Assembly: GCA_034698045.1 (NCBI GenBank)
Contig: JAQGAU010000745.1
Coordinates: 1-24,401, forward strand
DNA length: 24,401 bases
Direction of reading: 5' to 3'
Source of the DNA: Paramacrobiotus richtersi
Lineage: Eukaryota; Tardigrada; Eutardigrada; Parachela; Macrobiotidae
Position numbers and translations under genes: made by a program. Under the pieces are notes generated by a model. That model searched no databases, had not been told where the DNA came from, and saw only the letters and a program-made list of their open reading frames with translations. The first letter of the stretch is position 1. Every line of letters starts with the position of its first letter. Shown here piece by piece: positions 10,254-19,988 of the stretch.

Positions 10254-11060
10254 GTAAGTGGAAGTGCGGCTGTAGTCGCCACCGTATTGAATACAAACTG
10301 TACGGTTAGGACTGGCTCAATCGGTAGATTCGGTACAGAATCTTAATCCGCAACGGTTGCAGCAACTGCAACCAATACTTCACCAAAGACAAGGCAACCA
10401 AAACCGCAGAACCATTTTTCCTATGGAAATCATTGTAAGTGAATACAATCTACACCGTCGAACCTTTGGCAACCGTCGTGCTGCTGCTTGTATTTGGTTG
10501 GAAACTACCGCAACTACCGCGACCTCAGTACATATGCGCAACTGGGGCAACCGGCGTGCTCCAGCCTATTTTTTCCTGGCAACTGGCGCAACAATTGTAA
10601 CTTTGTTTTAGCTATTGCAAGCATGCAGCACCTTCGAAGCTTAAAGTTAAAAATTACCATTTTATCAATATGACAACCAAGCTGACGGAGGCCAGCGGTG
10701 AGAAACTACAGTTCATTCCAAATGTTAACACTTCGTAGCCGCACTTCATGCTAAAACTATGATTTTACGGTGATGCATAACAAAATTATGAAACGTTATC
10801 CAAGCCTAATGCATAGTTAAGAACTAACTATCCCGTCACATTTTTGTGGTAACAGGCGAACACTTCGTTTCTAATGATTCCTTTAGTATTGCTTCCAGCC
10901 ACATCCATAGCTGCGACTGTTTCCAGCCGAAAAGAAGCCAGCAAAATGACAGTTGCCCCACTTGCGCTTATATACTGGGGTGGCGATCATTACGGTTCGC
11001 TAATGTTGTGCATTCCTGCGTACTGTGTGAGACACTGACAATGCAGTTTGTAAGTTATGG
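10254..11060. other. No supported gene; diverged short tandem duplication
   Basis: One frame (10158-10340) contains a hydrophobic, TM-like run (GVVAVVIAISAVSGSAAVVA) but conflicts in frame with the upstream candidate. Around 10468-10605 a segment of about 78 bases beginning GGCAACCGTCGTGCT is followed by a diverged copy beginning GGCAACCGGCGTGCT. GTAAGTG at about 10435 and a CTCAG near 10526 are splice-like but cannot be connected to a gene. Confidence 0.3.
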
Positions 11061-11530
11061 ACTTCGACAATAGCCCCTCAGTATGCTACTTTTTTTACGG
11101 TTCCCGTAACATGCTATTTCGCACCCCGCAGCAAAAGGGTTGGGGAAAAAATTAGCATATTACGGGTACCGTAAAGAAAAGATCGTACTGAGGGGATACT
11201 TCGAGATTTTTGTTGTTTCTGCCACATGGAGTGTACGTTATCGCTGTTTCTACCGCCCCGCTGCCGGTGCAATCGAACGAGCGCTGCAGACGCAGTCGCT
11301 GCATGGCGAGACTGAAACAGACATGACTCACATAGGAACTCTGTCTGTTTCAGTCTCGCTGCTTCGTAAATCAGCGACAGGGACTGGTAGAAACATGGTT
11401 ACGCAACAACAACAACAACATTTTATTCCTCTGGCACAATTTGTCCAGCAGGGCCATAGCGATCGAAATGGCAACGGTACGCATAGTGTAAGTGGCAGAA
11501 ACAACAAAAATCTCGAAGTATGGTCGAAGT
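11061..11530. mobile_element. Long nested foldback (inverted-repeat) element
   Basis: Three nested or adjacent inverted repeats fill this interval. First, short ends ACTTCGACAATA (11061-11072) and TATGGTCGAAGT (11519-11530) match in inverted orientation at 11 of 12 positions. Second, 11074-11116 pairs with 11153-11195 (36 of 43). Third, 11197-11225 is the exact reverse complement of 11492-11520 (29 of 29), enclosing an inner exact pair at 11306-11323 / 11342-11359 (18 of 18; GCGAGACTGAAACAGACA). The 145-codon frame at 11140-11577 lies across these arms and is a by-product. No transposase or clear target duplication is visible. A foldback transposon is the likeliest reading; a long hairpin RNA source is the alternative. 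Confidence 0.75.
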
Positions 11531-11756
11531 ACAGATCGAGCCACTTTTCAGTGTACGGTCACAAGTTGTGCTGCTAATTTAAAATCCACCACGAGCAGAA
11601 ACTTCACCAGTAGTGTAGCGATTATCCAACGGGAAAAGAACAGCGAATAAGATCTCTTGCTTGGCATTGAAGAAGCACAGATTTCTGTTACTGTCATTGA
11701 TTCTGTGTGTACATTGTTTAAAGTAAATTACAGGCTTATACCGAAAGCATTATATC

Positions 11757-11801
11757 GCTCCGGTCGTCATCGCCAGCATCAGCGGAGAGCAATAACCTAG
11801 T
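11757..11801. repeat. Dispersed 45-bp direct repeat, copy 1
   Basis: The segment GCTCCGGTCGTCATCGCCAG...ACCTAGT matches 12598-12642 in the same orientation at 42 of 45 positions. Its ends are weakly self-complementary (GCTCCG / CGGAGAGC). It probably belongs to a repeat family present elsewhere in the genome, of which only the best conserved block is recognisable here. Confidence 0.85.
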
Positions 11802-13286
11802 ACTATACGCCTCGACCAATCGGTTTGAACGGCCAAGCAGTGAAGTCACTACAATATGGATGTCGACCAAAAATAAACGACGAAGCAGTCGCATCGACGA
11901 GCTCGTCGAGCTGTGTTCAAACTACTTAGTGCATGTGATCAAATGGTTTCTCCGCAAAGTGACGGTCGACCAAACATTAACAACTAGACGACGAGTCACG
12001 GTACAGGTGTATGGTATGCGGTAACTTACAAGTTCTGATTTCTGTGTATGGGAAACAGATCTTCGTGAGCGATAATATACCTTTCCCTTTTATACTTACA
12101 CACTTACCGTGTAATTCTGGTTTTTCCGGATTTCCTGCTGCTTAGTATTAATATTATTTGAGCAAGGTCGAAAGAAGTTACTGCTTCAGGTTGTGCTATT
12201 TCATTTTTTTCATCCATTCACTCATTTTATTGCATGTTACTACTACTGTTTCATAAAAATTTAATCATGGTCGACAGGAGCGAAGCGAAGGTCTTCTATA
12301 CTCAGCTCCAACGCAGTTTTTTCTGTTACGGAAATCCGGAAAGTCCATTGTATTCCTTTCGCCGACGATAACTCACTTCAAAATTGTCCGATTTACTTTA
12401 CATTTTACCAGCATGTTCTTCGTTACGAATTCTGGAGCCCTATTGTTTTTGAGCCATACTTTATAAAAAATAACAAAGTTATGAACATTAAACTGCGTTG
12501 TATATTTATTGCTAATACCAAAGCCTCTTGCGCAACTGAAGACAAGCAAAAGCGGATCTTGCTCATATCTCGCGTTTATCAGCATTAATGCTATACGGCT
12601 CCGGTCTTCATCGCCAGCATCAGCGGAGAGCGATTACCTAGTTGTAGGATAGGCTGTACTCAATATTACATACCATTCTGATCAAAATCTGCAGTCATAT
12701 TTTTAGCATATGTAATAAGTATAGACTCAGAGCAGGAATAGTTAAAGGTTGAGTCATGACTGTTCAGTACCCGGCTGACGACACATCATCGAGTTATATG
12801 TAAGCTGAAGTTAACCGTCGCTTCCGAGTTTCAAATTCCTTTGTTCGCCGCCTGCCCTGAATTACGACACTGTTAAATGTCTTCTGATTTATGTTGGCTA
12901 CCTGTGACTAATCTTGCTGTTGTCGCGTTCAGTGCAACACTTTATAGCAGCCTGTGTTACACCGATGCGTATGACGCGCGGTCCAAACCGGTAGTGTAAT
13001 GACGAAGCAACTGGCAAGTTTTACTTGATCATGCGTGTTCATAAACTTGAGACTGATTATCAGCTCATGAGAACTTATGACTAGTCGAAAAAGATGCCTT
13101 CGGGCACTGTGTAAAGGATGTGAACTGCTGAACTGTTCAACTCTAAAACCGATTGTGCTAGCATAATTTTACAGTTGTTTTACAGCGTTTACTCAAGAAT
13201 GCTGTTCTGTTCGTCATTTAACCGCATATTGTTGACTCTGTACCGCTTCTATCTGCGCTCTACATTCCTACAATCGTTCCACTGAT
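11802..13286. other. No supported gene between repeats and the 687-codon gene
   Basis: No frame with domain or splice support. There is a perfect 14-bp palindrome CGACGAGCTCGTCG at 11895-11908, and GTCGACCAAA occurs twice within about 100 bases (near 11863 and 11965). The last few hundred bases are presumably upstream control sequence of the gene starting at 13413. Confidence 0.4.
12598..12642. repeat. Dispersed 45-bp direct repeat, copy 2
   Basis: Second copy of the block at 11757-11801, 841 bases downstream, differing at three positions (G/T, A/G, A/T). Flanking sequence is not obviously shared beyond an ATTA/ATGCTATA-like stretch just upstream. Confidence 0.85.
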
Positions 13287-13295
13287 TATATAAAG
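13287..13295 (+). promoter_or_regulatory. TATA box of the 687-codon gene
   Basis: TATATAAAG, followed about 118 bases later by the start codon at 13413 with no intervening gene. A transcription start near 13315-13325 would give a 5' UTR of about 90-100 bases. The call rests on consensus and position only. Confidence 0.55.
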
Positions 13296-13412
13296 CAGCG
13301 TTACTGAAGGGCAATCGGATGTATTGAGTGCCGATTTTTTAACAAATTTTACACCTCTTTCCGCGCGTTTGTAATTTATTTTGTTTGCGGTTCATCCTCG
13401 ATTTAGTGCAGC

Positions 13413-15476
13413 ATGTTTGGATTAAGCTGTCATCAAAACAGCTCTGGATCAAGTAGCCCCGTTACAGCGACGAAAAGAAACGGAGAACCGGTCGTCAGTT
13501 ACTTCTGTGACGGAGAAGATGACTACAAGCCGACCGTTAAACACCTACCCCGTAGCGCGGCGCCCGTAGTTTTTTTTCATGACAGAAAGTATCTCATGAT
13601 GTACGTCGAAGGCGAAATAATAGTTTGTGCCAGTGGAGAAGCAAATGAACGGAAATTCCTTATCCGCGTGTCCAGAAATGACAAGCTCCTCGATCCGACT
13701 CCAAACATCAGTGTTTTCTCTAACCGTTCGCATCAAGACAAGGAAAAAAAGAAGGTGCATACGGCTTTTTTGACTGAGAACGGGGATCTAGGACGGCTGC
13801 GTATCGCTATAAGGGAAATAAACAAAGTTCAGGTAACACGAGATACAACTCCACTGTCGGCAACCGTTCCAGATGTTCAAGGCGGTAAAAATGTTCAACG
13901 CGGCGTTAAACATCTCCTTCTCCAACTTGACCCACTGAGTGTAACAAGAGGACGTGATACTTTACGGGCAGTCACTGTGGGTGCGCTAAGGGATGCGAAA
14001 GATCCCACGGCGTTTCAGCTCCGCTTTTACGAAAACATTACTCCCGGTGGCAAGCCTACTAAAACCCTCAGCATTCGTGACACAATTCAGCCGGAGCATT
14101 TGGAACTCAGTTTGGGTGGCTGGTACACCGCATTGTGCTACCGAAATACTGTTAGAATTATACAACTCGAACCTGTCACTGGTTTTGAAGATTCGCCCTC
14201 GCTTGATTTCAACCGGATTCAGGAATCTCGCGCGAAATGGGAACATGTAAGCACTGAAAACGCTGGCGTCAAGCGAGCTTGGAAAGAATGTCCTGCTGTT
14301 AAGGATCGTATTCCGACAAAGCTGTTTTTCCGGAGCTCGTGTTTCGGAGGTGGCCGTGTAGGACAACCTAATTATTTGTTTGTCGTTACCGGAACCGAAA
14401 ACGAATCGGTCTTCCTTCGAATAGACATCGGGAAACTGTTCGCCGAACATGACCCGGAAGTATCTATTATAGCCCTAGACATTAAAGACATGTCAAGCGA
14501 GAAAGACGCCTGTATTCCCCAGAGTTTTCATAACACACTGTTTTACGAAGAAAAAACTGGCACGACACGAAGGAGACTTGTTTGCGCTGAAACCGATGAA
14601 AGACTGTACGGGACCGTTAGAAAATGCGAAGATTTTGACAGAATTCACCCAACCATCGCCAGATACGATCCCGACATCGCAGACAAGCAACAGCCGTGGC
14701 ACACCCACGATGTGCTTCGCTTGTTCAAAGAACTCAAGCCGTATCCTCATAATTTAATTTTCAAAAACCGGCCCAAACACTTGTTGACATATCTTGTTGC
14801 TCGAATGCAGACACACATTAAAAAAACAGGAGAGACGGTGGATTCGTTCTTCCAAAGGGTCGTCGGCGTTACAAACTATGCAAAAATTCCGGAATATCTT
14901 CAGGAATCCATGCAGAGATGGATTGGTGATTTTGCCGATACTTACACACTTTCAGAGATACTTTTTGATCTTGCGCAGACCAGTGATCAGCGTTTTCTGA
15001 TGGCGTTAACGAATTTGATTGGCAAGGAAAGTCCTTCGCATCCCGGATATTTCCGTTTAGACCTGAACGGCTGGGCAGTAACAAGTTGTAGGGCAGAACC
15101 AGGAGTGTTAAGACTACAACGGGAAGATACAAAGTATTCAAAAGAAGACAATTTGGCCGATGATGACATCACCGGCGATAATGCCGATAATGTGGAGGAA
15201 GGCAGTGTCGATACCGTTAACAGCAGCGACACTAACAGCGACGCGAGCAGCCGGCCGACAAGTGCTGCAACGGGCAGCTCGGTCCACAGCCATAATCCCG
15301 ATGGAGATGATTTTATTGAATACAGAATCAGTTTGGCGAACCAGGACGTTGCTTACCTGCGCGACGTGGTCGAAAGGGAACAACTTAGCGTAACGTGGGA
15401 TGCTCGTAAGGACTTACTCATGCACGTTCCAAAGCGACAGCACTTTATCACAGGTAGATTACTAAGATTACATTAA
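13413..15476 (+). CDS. Intronless 687-residue protein of unknown family
   Basis: A single uninterrupted frame from GCAGCATG at 13413 to TAA at 15476, by far the longest in the window and with balanced codons throughout, so certainly coding. I recognise no domain. It has no signal peptide or transmembrane segment, so it is probably cytosolic or nuclear. Residues 1-570 look like a globular mix of beta strands (for example VVFFHDRKYLMMYVEGEIIV, PNYLFVVTGTENESVFLRID). This alternates short strands with charged turns as in beta-propellers, but without WD, kelch or RCC1 signatures. Residues about 450-550 are more helical (HLLTYLVARMQ, YLQESMQRWIGDF). Residues about 575-640 form an acidic Ser/Thr/Asp-rich linker (DDDITGDNADNVEEG, NSSDTNSDASSRP), before a short conserved-looking tail (ISLANQDVAYLRDVVEREQL). 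The lack of introns fits a retrocopy or a lineage-specific gene. Confidence 0.93.
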   Translation: MFGLSCHQNSSGSSSPVTATKRNGEPVVSYFCDGEDDYKPTVKHLPRSAAPVVFFHDRKYLMMYVEGEIIVCASGEANERKFLIRVSRNDKLLDPTPNISVFSNRSHQDKEKKKVHTAFLTENGDLGRLRIAIREINKVQVTRDTTPLSATVPDVQGGKNVQRGVKHLLLQLDPLSVTRGRDTLRAVTVGALRDAKDPTAFQLRFYENITPGGKPTKTLSIRDTIQPEHLELSLGGWYTALCYRNTVRIIQLEPVTGFEDSPSLDFNRIQESRAKWEHVSTENAGVKRAWKECPAVKDRIPTKLFFRSSCFGGGRVGQPNYLFVVTGTENESVFLRIDIGKLFAEHDPEVSIIALDIKDMSSEKDACIPQSFHNTLFYEEKTGTTRRRLVCAETDERLYGTVRKCEDFDRIHPTIARYDPDIADKQQPWHTHDVLRLFKELKPYPHNLIFKNRPKHLLTYLVARMQTHIKKTGETVDSFFQRVVGVTNYAKIPEYLQESMQRWIGDFADTYTLSEILFDLAQTSDQRFLMALTNLIGKESPSHPGYFRLDLNGWAVTSCRAEPGVLRLQREDTKYSKEDNLADDDITGDNADNVEEGSVDTVNSSDTNSDASSRPTSAATGSSVHSHNPDGDDFIEYRISLANQDVAYLRDVVEREQLSVTWDARKDLLMHVPKRQHFITGRLLRLH

Positions 15477-16060
15477 TTCTGTTTAGCCAGTATATGCACA
15501 TACTGTACCTAGACTTGGATAACCTGGGTTAGTCGCCCCACTTGAATTACCTGGGCTAGTCGCCCCAGAAAAATACCCAGTATCGATTGTCTTTGGTGGT
15601 TCATTAGATATTACAGGATAACCAAAACAATAATTTTAATGGCAAAAGCCGCAACAACAAATAGCAGGCGGTACTACTAGAAATTCAAATTTCACACTTT
15701 TAAGAAACAACCAAAAGTGTTATGTATTCGATACAAACAACGTGAGGTCAGTGTGCCCCAAACAGGGGCCGCATACCCTTAAGAGCTGCTAAACTAGCGC
15801 GATGCTTAATGAAGGAGGTCGATAGCTCTTATGGTTGATTCTCGAATCTTACATTCGGCTAATGGAAAAAGTTCACTGAATGTAGAGCCCAAAGTAACCA
15901 ACTAAAAAATCATCTAATTCACTTGGAGCAGAAACAATAAATGATTACTGACCTGCTTGTTTCTTTCTAAAGAAGAAACACGGTTATTGGAATCCGTCTG
16001 TTGTAAAAACCAACTGACTGGCAAAGGTGCAACTTTTGAAATACGATTAGCAGGCTATTA
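15477..16060. other. 3' flank of the 687-codon gene and spacer
   Basis: Contains the 27-bp tandem duplication (15522-15567), then unremarkable sequence. An AATAAA at 15936-15941 could be the polyadenylation signal of the upstream gene, which would give a 3' UTR of about 480 bases. No reading frame with support. Confidence 0.4.
15522..15567. repeat. Two-copy tandem repeat, 27-bp period
   Basis: ACCTGGGTTAGTCGCCCCA (15522-15540) recurs as ACCTGGGCTAGTCGCCCCA (15549-15567), one mismatch in 19. Each copy can form a small CTGGG..CCCCAG hairpin. It lies 45-91 bases past the stop codon, so probably in the 3' UTR of the 687-codon gene. Confidence 0.85.
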
Positions 16061-17204
16061 ATGGATGAAATACCAAAGCTAACTATGCCGTCGAAGTATT
16101 TATCAGATAGTGCCTGCCGAGTTCGTAGTTTTTGCTGCATGACGGACTGCTTGCCTTGTGGGTGGACGGACGAACAGCTACTGATTTCCGAAAAACCGAT
16201 ATATGTAGCTTGGCTTTCTTTTTCTGTCATTATTGTCAACTTGGGTAGTTTGCCGAGGTGCAACAACTGTGGGTCTGTTAATCTGTACTAATCTGTTAGT
16301 CTGTATTATGTTAGTAATAATAATACTTGTAATCCGTCGGAGTTCTGCATGCTACTCACACCTGACTGTCGTTGCAGGCTTATTTACTGAACAGGGTGAA
16401 CCAATCCTGGAGAAGTTCCAGAAAGCGCCAATTCCATTTCCTCTGTGTGTTCCATCGTGTAATTGTGATTCATATTTCCGCGTGCATACGTGGATGGGAA
16501 AGAACTGGTTCTACGACTGTATACAAGATGCGAACTTAACTGCCGGACAGGATTTCGCCCTGGTGCTATTCGTCCAGGCCAACGAGCTGGACAATTACAA
16601 GAACAAACTTGGATCGGAAATGTGCGTTTTTGTCTCGCTTCCGTTTGACCATGGTTCTGACCAAATAGCAATAGAACTATACAGGGAAATAATACGGCTA
16701 TGGGGTGTACATTTCCGGTTTGACTGGTTGTTCCAAATTGACGATAATGTCTCAAGGCTGTATAGGATGCCTAGCAATGGAGGTGCGCAGCCCGTTCCGC
16801 TTACACACGAAGAGAAGGGTGGTGGACTAGAAATCTGTACAGTCCTTAGTGACTATGCACAGGACCCGGAGACCAGTGAAAAGGTGGGACTGCTGGGATT
16901 ACTAAGGTGGTCGGGAAGCAATCCGGGTGAGATGCCTACATTTGCGTGGACCAAGTCCCATGCACACTGTTTCGTTTGTTTGAATATCAGGAAAACAGAA
17001 GAGAAGGGTATCAGGTATCGCAGAAAAAACGAGACTGACATCTGCGAAGGAAGAATTCCAACAGAAAAATGGTACAAAAACGAGTGCGGCCCGCTTGAAG
17101 ACTACGTGTTTAATTGGAACTGCTTCGATAAGGATCTGGATGTCCGACGGAACGAGTGTTACATTTTCAAAAAAGAAGAACGCAGACGTTCTAATCGTAA
17201 ATAA
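16061..17204 (+). CDS. Membrane-anchored glycosyltransferase of the TAGT / GREB1 C-terminal type
   Basis: The main exon (16378-17204) is clear. It reads PFPLCVPSC (entry strand), FALVLFVQANELDNYKNKLG, FVSLPFD, WLFQIDDNVSRLYRM, a GLLGLLRWS segment and finally EDYVFNWNCFDKDLDVRRNE. This order (P-hh-PS, E-hxxY, LP, hxhDDNh, EDhxFN) matches what I know of TET-associated glycosyltransferase domains, also found at the GREB1 C-terminus; IDDN would be the metal/sugar-nucleotide site. The 5' end is inferred: exon 1 16061-16244 with donor TTGG|GTAGTT and acceptor GTCGTTGCAG, a phase-1 intron of 133 nt. That gives about 57 N-terminal residues then a hydrophobic anchor (YVAWLSFSVIIVNLGLF), that is type II topology with a lumenal catalytic domain. 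The open frame starting at 16209 has no ATG until 16308, the alternative start. The substrate is unknown. Confidence 0.7.
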
Positions 17205-17205
17205 A
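17200..17205 (+). terminator. AATAAA overlapping the glycosyltransferase stop codon
   Basis: AATAAA at 17200-17205 includes the TAA stop (17202-17204). If used as the polyadenylation signal, the mRNA would have a 3' UTR of only about 10-30 bases, as in very compact genomes. No other AATAAA is close downstream. The call is by consensus only. Confidence 0.35.
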
Positions 17206-18332
17206 ACTTGGGATAAGTGTCGTTCCACCGCCTTACCAGTCATTCTCTACCACAAGTTGCATGCGTTATCTTTTTGCTGTTGTTTAATACCTCAATGTAT
17301 ACAGTTTGCTTCATTCACTTTTATTGCCCGTATAAAGTCTGTTGGATGACAGCGATTTAGCAATACACCCATTAGTTTAAGACGACTTTCTTCGGGTTTT
17401 TCGCGTAATTGTTGTAGCAAAAAAGTGAATGAAGTTCTTGTAGAAATATGCACAATCCATTATGACAGAGCTGCTAGCCTGGCATTTATTTGGTGGGATT
17501 ATATTTAGTCACTTGAAACTGATTCAGACGCTGTGAACATACCATAGTCGAACAGGCGAAACAAAATCGCTCATCGCATTGAAGGTTCAACGCACACAAA
17601 GAGCACTTGTCACTTCAGTGCTGCATACTTCCGGCGTTTTTTCACTTCCAGTGATGCCGCTGACTGAACTCGAATAGCTGATTCTAGTCAGCTGGAGTTT
17701 CTTAACCGAATTTTTATGTAAAAACAGATGGCTGCAGTTTCTTCAGTGTAAGTTTTTCTTTATGTAAACTGACTGCTAAGGATTTCTTTATGTAGAAATT
17801 TTTTTATGAAAGTGGCCCCCAGAAATTCTTTATGTAAAATTTCTTTATGTAAAGTGTACCTGGCCTCCAGTTGCAAAAGGGATATCGCAAATTAACGTAA
17901 CACTCCGCTGTACGATATTGTATGACTTAGACTTATTGTTAGTGTTCTACGGTGCAAGTGCAAAAAACTATGGTGTTCGAATCATATATACTGAGTAGAA
18001 CTAATCTCGAAAAAGCTGGGGCACAGCACCGCGATCTACTCCAGGGAATAAAGTAGGCCAGGGCGTTTGAAACGCATAAGATGCACATGGCGCGGCGCAA
18101 AGCTGAATTTGGACAGGAGCTCGAATTGTTAATTATATTTTCTCACAGATTCTGGGAACCTAAAAAAATGCGAAATGCCACTGTAAGCTGCTGTTAACCC
18201 ACGAACGCTCACTGATACAGAAATGCATCACGGGGAGCCAAATTTATTACAAGAGACCCTAATGTGCTGAACGGGTACTGTTTCGTCAAACAGACGGTAC
18301 AGGCCCGGAGTAAAACGTGAAAAATATCGAAA
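17206..18332. other. No supported gene; spacer with a degenerate repeat
   Basis: No frame of interest on either strand. The one structured part is the TTTCTTTATGTAAA cluster at 17711-17853, annotated separately. Confidence 0.45.
17711..17853. repeat. Irregular repeats of TTTCTTTATGTAAA
   Basis: Six related copies, four of them close to the full motif, lie in about 140 bases: near 17711 (TTTTTATGTAAA), 17755, 17783 (TTTCTTTATGTAGA), 17801 (TTTTTATGAAA), 17825 and 17839. Spacing is uneven, so this is not a simple tandem array. It lies between the glycosyltransferase and the TGGTCA-rich region. Confidence 0.7.
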
Positions 18333-19658
18333 TGACCGTAAGTACACTGGTCAAGGAATATGGAACCCTTAAAAATGGTCATTTTTCAGCTTTTCGGGCT
18401 CTTCGAGCTCTTCGTAGGTTTCAGGGGTGAGAGTATATAAAAAAATTTTCAAAAAATGGCATGAAGCATATCTCAGGTACTCTACGAGATGCATATTTAA
18501 AATTGGATCCTCTTTCGACTGGTCAGCTGGTAGCTGACCGCCATGCCCATGATGCATTTTTTGCATCAGAGGGCATGACCGTGGTAATGGATTAACATTT
18601 TAATTTTTTTATCAGATAGCCGCTTGATCTAATGCAGTGTATAGGAGCATCGGCCCACACAGTTTTTGACGGGCTATCCAACGGCGCATTTTAAATGGTC
18701 ATCAGACTGACCACTGGTCAGCGATGGTCGATGACCACCGGATAGTGGGTTATCATCATTGTTTCGTGACCATTATTTGTCCTATGGCTTTCCTTATCAT
18801 GATAACCATTACTGACCAGCAGTTATCGTGTTTCACTGAAGACTCTTTACGACTGCAGCTTTAGGGGTGCAGATTTGCATACATTATATTGTATCCAGCA
18901 CTTTTGCGCTGCTTTTCTTGCCCTAAGTTCTGACCATGATAGCAGAAACGGTCATTCCAGATTGACCGTGATTCCTAAATGAATGACCAACTGATTTCTG
19001 CCTATTTTTCAGTTTTATGATAAAAGTAAGAGCCATTTCGGGCAAAAACGGCTTGCACAGAGAAGCTTTTTGCAGTAAATGTCATGCAATAGCTGGTCAT
19101 CCGTTCTCGCTATGGCAGATTATAAAGTCCACCAAGCAATTACCAACTTACTGTTATACTTCCCGTACTAGGGTGGTCATCTACACTTGCAGAAGTTAGG
19201 GAAAGTGCTTACTACCGGCTGAAAGAGGGGTTTTTACCTGATTTTCATCTGATTCTGTGAAGCCATTTTTCACAACTGCCCATTGGTCATCCGGATAACC
19301 ACAAAATATATCCCAGTGGATAGCGCTGGAAAAACTGACCACAGCCAGTGCTTTAAGAGTCGAAAATTTTTCGTGCCTAATTTTAAAACAAATGAACCCT
19401 ATTGCTGTGAGAAATGCATCATGCTCACTGATGTAAAAAATGCATCCTACTGTCCTCGCTGACCTATGGTCAGACGTATCCCCACAAAAATCCCACTTCT
19501 TAATTGAATTTTTTGACCGGTGAGTACCATTTTTGGAGTCGAAATTCCGACTCCTTCCGGTACCTGCCGCTCGTAGGTTAACAGGCAGAAAAAATTCATA
19601 CTGCGCATATGTAGAATCTTACACGACACTTCTGCCAGAAGGTCGCCCAGCACTGACC
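18333..19658. promoter_or_regulatory. Dense cluster of TGGTCA/TGACCA motifs
   Basis: GGTCA or its complement occurs 24 times. Sixteen are TGGTCA/TGACCA, starting at 18348, 18376, 18520, 18696, 18708, 18715, 18732, 18767, 18813, 18931, 18984, 19094, 19174, 19284, 19336 and 19467. With equal base frequencies about 0.65 would be expected for the hexamer and about 2.6 for the pentamer. Copies lie in both orientations, some paired as TGACCACTGGTCA (18708-18720), and several extend to TGGTCATCCGGATAACCA-like near-palindromes (19284). GGTCA is the half-site core of nuclear receptors, but the T at -1 is not their usual base. It could be a regulatory cluster upstream of the receptor gene at 19989 or a decayed repeat. 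Confidence 0.55.
18543..18577. repeat. Imperfect hairpin
   Basis: CATGCCCATGATGCA pairs with TGCATCAGAGGGCATG across a T-rich loop, with a one- to two-base bulge. It lies inside the TGGTCA-rich region and is flanked by TGACC copies on both sides (18535, 18576). Confidence 0.55.
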
Positions 19659-19988
19659 TTCAAGACTCCAGGCGTACCACTACATACTATGTCAGAAAAT
19701 GTTGCTGACGTCTGCGCTTTATTTATTCCTTGTTGATTAATCGCCAACAAACTGACATGCCTGCAGATCTTCAGGGAACGTTTATTCTATCGGAATTAAG
19801 TGGATTCTTTTTCCTCATATGCAAAGCTCATATGCAAAGCCTGCAGCGGGAATTCATTGCTGCCGCAAATTCCTACTTTACAGCTCAGTCGCTTAGTTTT
19901 AGGTTGGAACTGCAGATCACCTTCCAGGCTGGGAACAGATTCTTAAACACCAGTTCCGATAGTACAGTCCTAAGTAGTTTGGAAGAAA
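19659..19988. other. Immediate upstream region of the gustatory-like receptor
   Basis: A frame of 98 codons (19730-20026) overlaps the receptor start in a different frame and has no recognisable domain; it is more likely 5' UTR or promoter. No TATA box is obvious. The interval contains a doubled CATATGCAAAGC (near 19817-19840). Confidence 0.35.

Noticed and set aside
11140-11577. 145-codon plus-strand reading frame
   Set aside because: It lies across the arms of the foldback element. The sequence is determined by inverted repeats and has no domain.
16233-16307. Strong hydrophobic segment directly upstream of the glycosyltransferase frame
   Set aside because: The frame is open from 16209 but has no ATG before 16308, and the run comes from repeated CTGTTA-like sequence. 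I treat it as intron, with the anchor coming from the upstream exon instead.
18369-18566. Minus-strand frame ending in a Glu/Lys-rich segment
   Set aside because: It arises from a GAGCTCTTCG repeat in the TGGTCA-rich region; no ATG-supported domain or splice site.
18333-19658. Direct assignment of the GGTCA cluster to nuclear receptor response elements
   Set aside because: Most copies have T at the position where such half-sites prefer A, and there is no fixed direct-repeat spacing, so only the enrichment itself is claimed.
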